Shown in pieces: positions 6,341-7,687 of a stretch of DNA of 7,687 nucleotides (positions are counted from its first letter, which is position 1; the number at the start of each line of letters is the position of its first letter). Origin of the DNA: Gammaproteobacteria bacterium (GTDB taxonomy: Bacteria > Pseudomonadota > Gammaproteobacteria > Steroidobacterales > Steroidobacteraceae); assembly GCA_030043215.1 (NCBI GenBank), contig JASHYG010000404.1, positions 1 to 7,687 of the forward strand, in the 5' to 3' direction. Below the pieces are notes generated by a model that had not been told where the DNA came from, made no database searches, and worked only from the letters and a program-made list of their open reading frames with translations. Made by a program: the position numbers and the translations under genes.

Positions 6341-7237
6341 TCACTCGAAGTAGGCGACCGTGCGGAACTCGATGCTGGAGCGCGGCTTCGCGTGGGCGAA
6401 GCTCGTGTCGCGAAAGGCCGTGTGGGGCGTGCGCAAGGCCTTGCTGCGGTCGGAATCGTGGAACTTGACCAGCAGCGCCTCGTCGCGAGTCATGTTCGAG
6501 AAGTACCACCAGCGGTGCGCCGGGCTGAAGTGGAAGATGGCGGCGCCGGGAACCTGGTCCTCGTTCGGCATCTCGCCGAGCATCGTGGCCTCGTCGGGCA
6601 GCTGGTCCACGACGAACATGGTGTTGGTCGTGCCTTCGTCGAGACGTACGCTGCGCGCATCGCACACCGCGAGCGGCATGTCCTGCGGCGGCTCCGAGAA
6701 GGCACGCCAGAAGCTCGAGAAGATGTAGCGCGAGTAGCCTTTGCCGTCCGGGAAGGCGCGCTCGTAAGTGGCTCGCGCCATGCGGTCCGCGCGGTCGGGC
6801 GCGGTATCGACGTGCGCCTCGCCCGCCGGCGGCTGAACGCCGCCTCGATGGGTGTAGCCGGTGGCCGGGCGCTGGAACTGCGATAGATCTCCGGAGGTGC
6901 GCGCCATCCAGCCGAGCGGGGCGACGCGCGTCGCGCCGGTGAGCGCTCTCACGGCGTCCGCCACCTCCGCCGGATAGACCGCGTCCACCTCGTCCTTGTC
7001 GAAGAAGTTGGCGACCGCGCTGCGATGCGGGGTCAATACGAAGCCGTGCGCATCGAGCGTGAAATGGCCTGCGATGGAGCGTCCGTCGCGAACCTTCACC
7101 ACGTGGGCCTCGTACCGGCCCGTGTTGTGCTCCACGCCGGGCGCGACGAAGCGGCGATTGATGAAGGACCCCGGAGCGACGTAGACGATCTCCGCATCGA
7201 CGCTGCGGACCGAGTCTTCGAGATTTGCCGCCGACAT
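6341..7237 (-). CDS. CmcJ/NvfI-family putative Fe(II)/2-oxoglutarate-dependent oxygenase
   Basis: A 298-residue protein with the layout of the CmcJ/NvfI (gibberellin-desaturase-like) family, related to Fe(II)/2-oxoglutarate dioxygenases. His142 and Asp144 form the HxD pair in EAHVDTAPDRADRM. The distal iron ligand is probably His272 in PHTAFRD, with Arg286 or Arg292 (PRSSIEFR) as candidate 2-oxoglutarate anchor. The segment HRWWYFSNMTRDEALLVKFHDSD (241-263) is typical of the family. The start at 7237 has GAGGG 6 nt upstream; the frame is open further upstream but that part is mostly antisense-like low-complexity sequence. It follows the ABM gene by 115 bp and precedes the O-demethylase by 192 bp, so co-transcription with the latter is uncertain. 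Known members hydroxylate or desaturate diverse small molecules. The substrate here cannot be told. Confidence 0.82.
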   Translation of the reverse strand: MSAANLEDSVRSVDAEIVYVAPGSFINRRFVAPGVEHNTGRYEAHVVKVRDGRSIAGHFTLDAHGFVLTPHRSAVANFFDKDEVDAVYPAEVADAVRALTGATRVAPLGWMARTSGDLSQFQRPATGYTHRGGVQPPAGEAHVDTAPDRADRMARATYERAFPDGKGYSRYIFSSFWRAFSEPPQDMPLAVCDARSVRLDEGTTNTMFVVDQLPDEATMLGEMPNEDQVPGAAIFHFSPAHRWWYFSNMTRDEALLVKFHDSDRSKALRTPHTAFRDTSFAHAKPRSSIEFRTVAYFE

Positions 7238-7352
7238 GTGCTGCCCTCGCGCGGGCACCGTCCGTTGCTCACCTGGCCTGCCTGCGCCGCGCGAATGTAG
7301 TGGACCCCCAACCGGCGCGCAAGCCGCCCCGCGGAGCGGCATGCCCGCGCTC

Positions 7353-7676
7353 TCACTCGGCGGGAAGCGCCCGATAGAGCCGCTCGTCATAGGGCGAGCC
7401 GAGCCATGGGCCGACGCTCTCCCGGAACGCGAGCGCCGCCCCGCTCGCCGCAAAGGCCTCGGAATCGCTGCGGCGCTGCCACTCCGCGAGCAGGTTGAAA
7501 TGATTCCCACGGCTCACCTGTTGCCACACCTCGAACCGGAGGTTCCCGGGGCTGCGGCAGGCCGCGCCGGCGAGATGCGCAAGCGCGGTCTGAGGTCCCC
7601 CGCGCTGGGGGCCGGCGATGTCGAGATGCGCCACGACGTAGAGCGGCGCCGCAGCCGCCCTCGGTGCGGAGCTCAT
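7353..7676 (-). CDS. ABM-domain (YgiN-like) putative monooxygenase
   Basis: A 107-residue protein with one antibiotic-biosynthesis-monooxygenase (ABM) domain, a dimeric ferredoxin-like fold. The pattern is clear: YVVAHLDI strand (13-20), a helix ending RSPGNLRFEVWQQ (41-53), the family turn SRGNHFNLL (55-63) with Asn58 and His59, EWQRRSDSEAF (65-75), and a C-terminal SPYDERLY (94-101). Relatives include quinol monooxygenase YgiN and cofactor-free polyketide anthrone oxygenases, but many are uncharacterised. A GAGG (7683-7686) sits 6 nt before the ATG near the window edge. It is the first visible gene of the minus-strand run; whether the transcript begins further right is unknown. Confidence 0.82.
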   Translation of the reverse strand: MSSAPRAAAAPLYVVAHLDIAGPQRGGPQTALAHLAGAACRSPGNLRFEVWQQVSRGNHFNLLAEWQRRSDSEAFAASGAALAFRESVGPWLGSPYDERLYRALPAE

Positions 7677-7687
7677 GAGCGGCCTCA

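Overview
The window is GC-rich DNA with short intergenic spaces and strong Shine-Dalgarno sites, most likely from a proteobacterial chromosome. Glutathione-dependent chemistry and an RNase R gene beside a tRNA-Leu fit the Gamma- or Betaproteobacteria, but the exact group cannot be read from the sequence.

Left edge (1-636) is core genome: the 5' end of rnr (RNase R) on the minus strand, starting from a TTG, and a complete tRNA-Leu(CAG) on the plus strand with a good promoter squeezed against the rnr start. Just after the tRNA 3' end the DNA turns briefly AT-rich (637-680). From there on every gene looks accessory and catabolic.

Middle: a small YCII/DGPF-family protein (minus, 843-1196) is divergent from a plus-strand pair, an SDR dehydrogenase (1371-2252) and a glutathione S-transferase (2309-3058). 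By remembered family sequences these resemble the sphingomonad LigD-type C-alpha-dehydrogenases and the LigF-type beta-etherase, which act in turn on lignin beta-aryl ethers. The 174-bp divergent region between the YCII gene and the SDR holds a dense cluster of inverted repeats.

Right: four minus-strand genes run toward the GST in the order ABM-domain protein (7353-7676), CmcJ/NvfI-type putative Fe/2-oxoglutarate oxygenase (6341-7237), LigM/DesA-type tetrahydrofolate-dependent aryl O-demethylase (4751-6148) and GMC flavoprotein oxidoreductase (3045-4700). The last gene overlaps the end of the GST tail to tail by 14 bp.

Inferred whole: two convergent transcription units for breakdown of methoxylated aromatic ethers. 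The SDR would oxidise the benzylic alcohol, the GST would cleave the aryl ether, the O-demethylase would remove methyl groups from the guaiacyl or syringyl acid, and the GMC enzyme would oxidise a side-chain alcohol. The CmcJ-like enzyme and the ABM protein have no assigned place in the known pathway and are the most likely source of new chemistry. No regulator, transporter, ring-cleavage enzyme, glutathione lyase or integrase is visible in the window.
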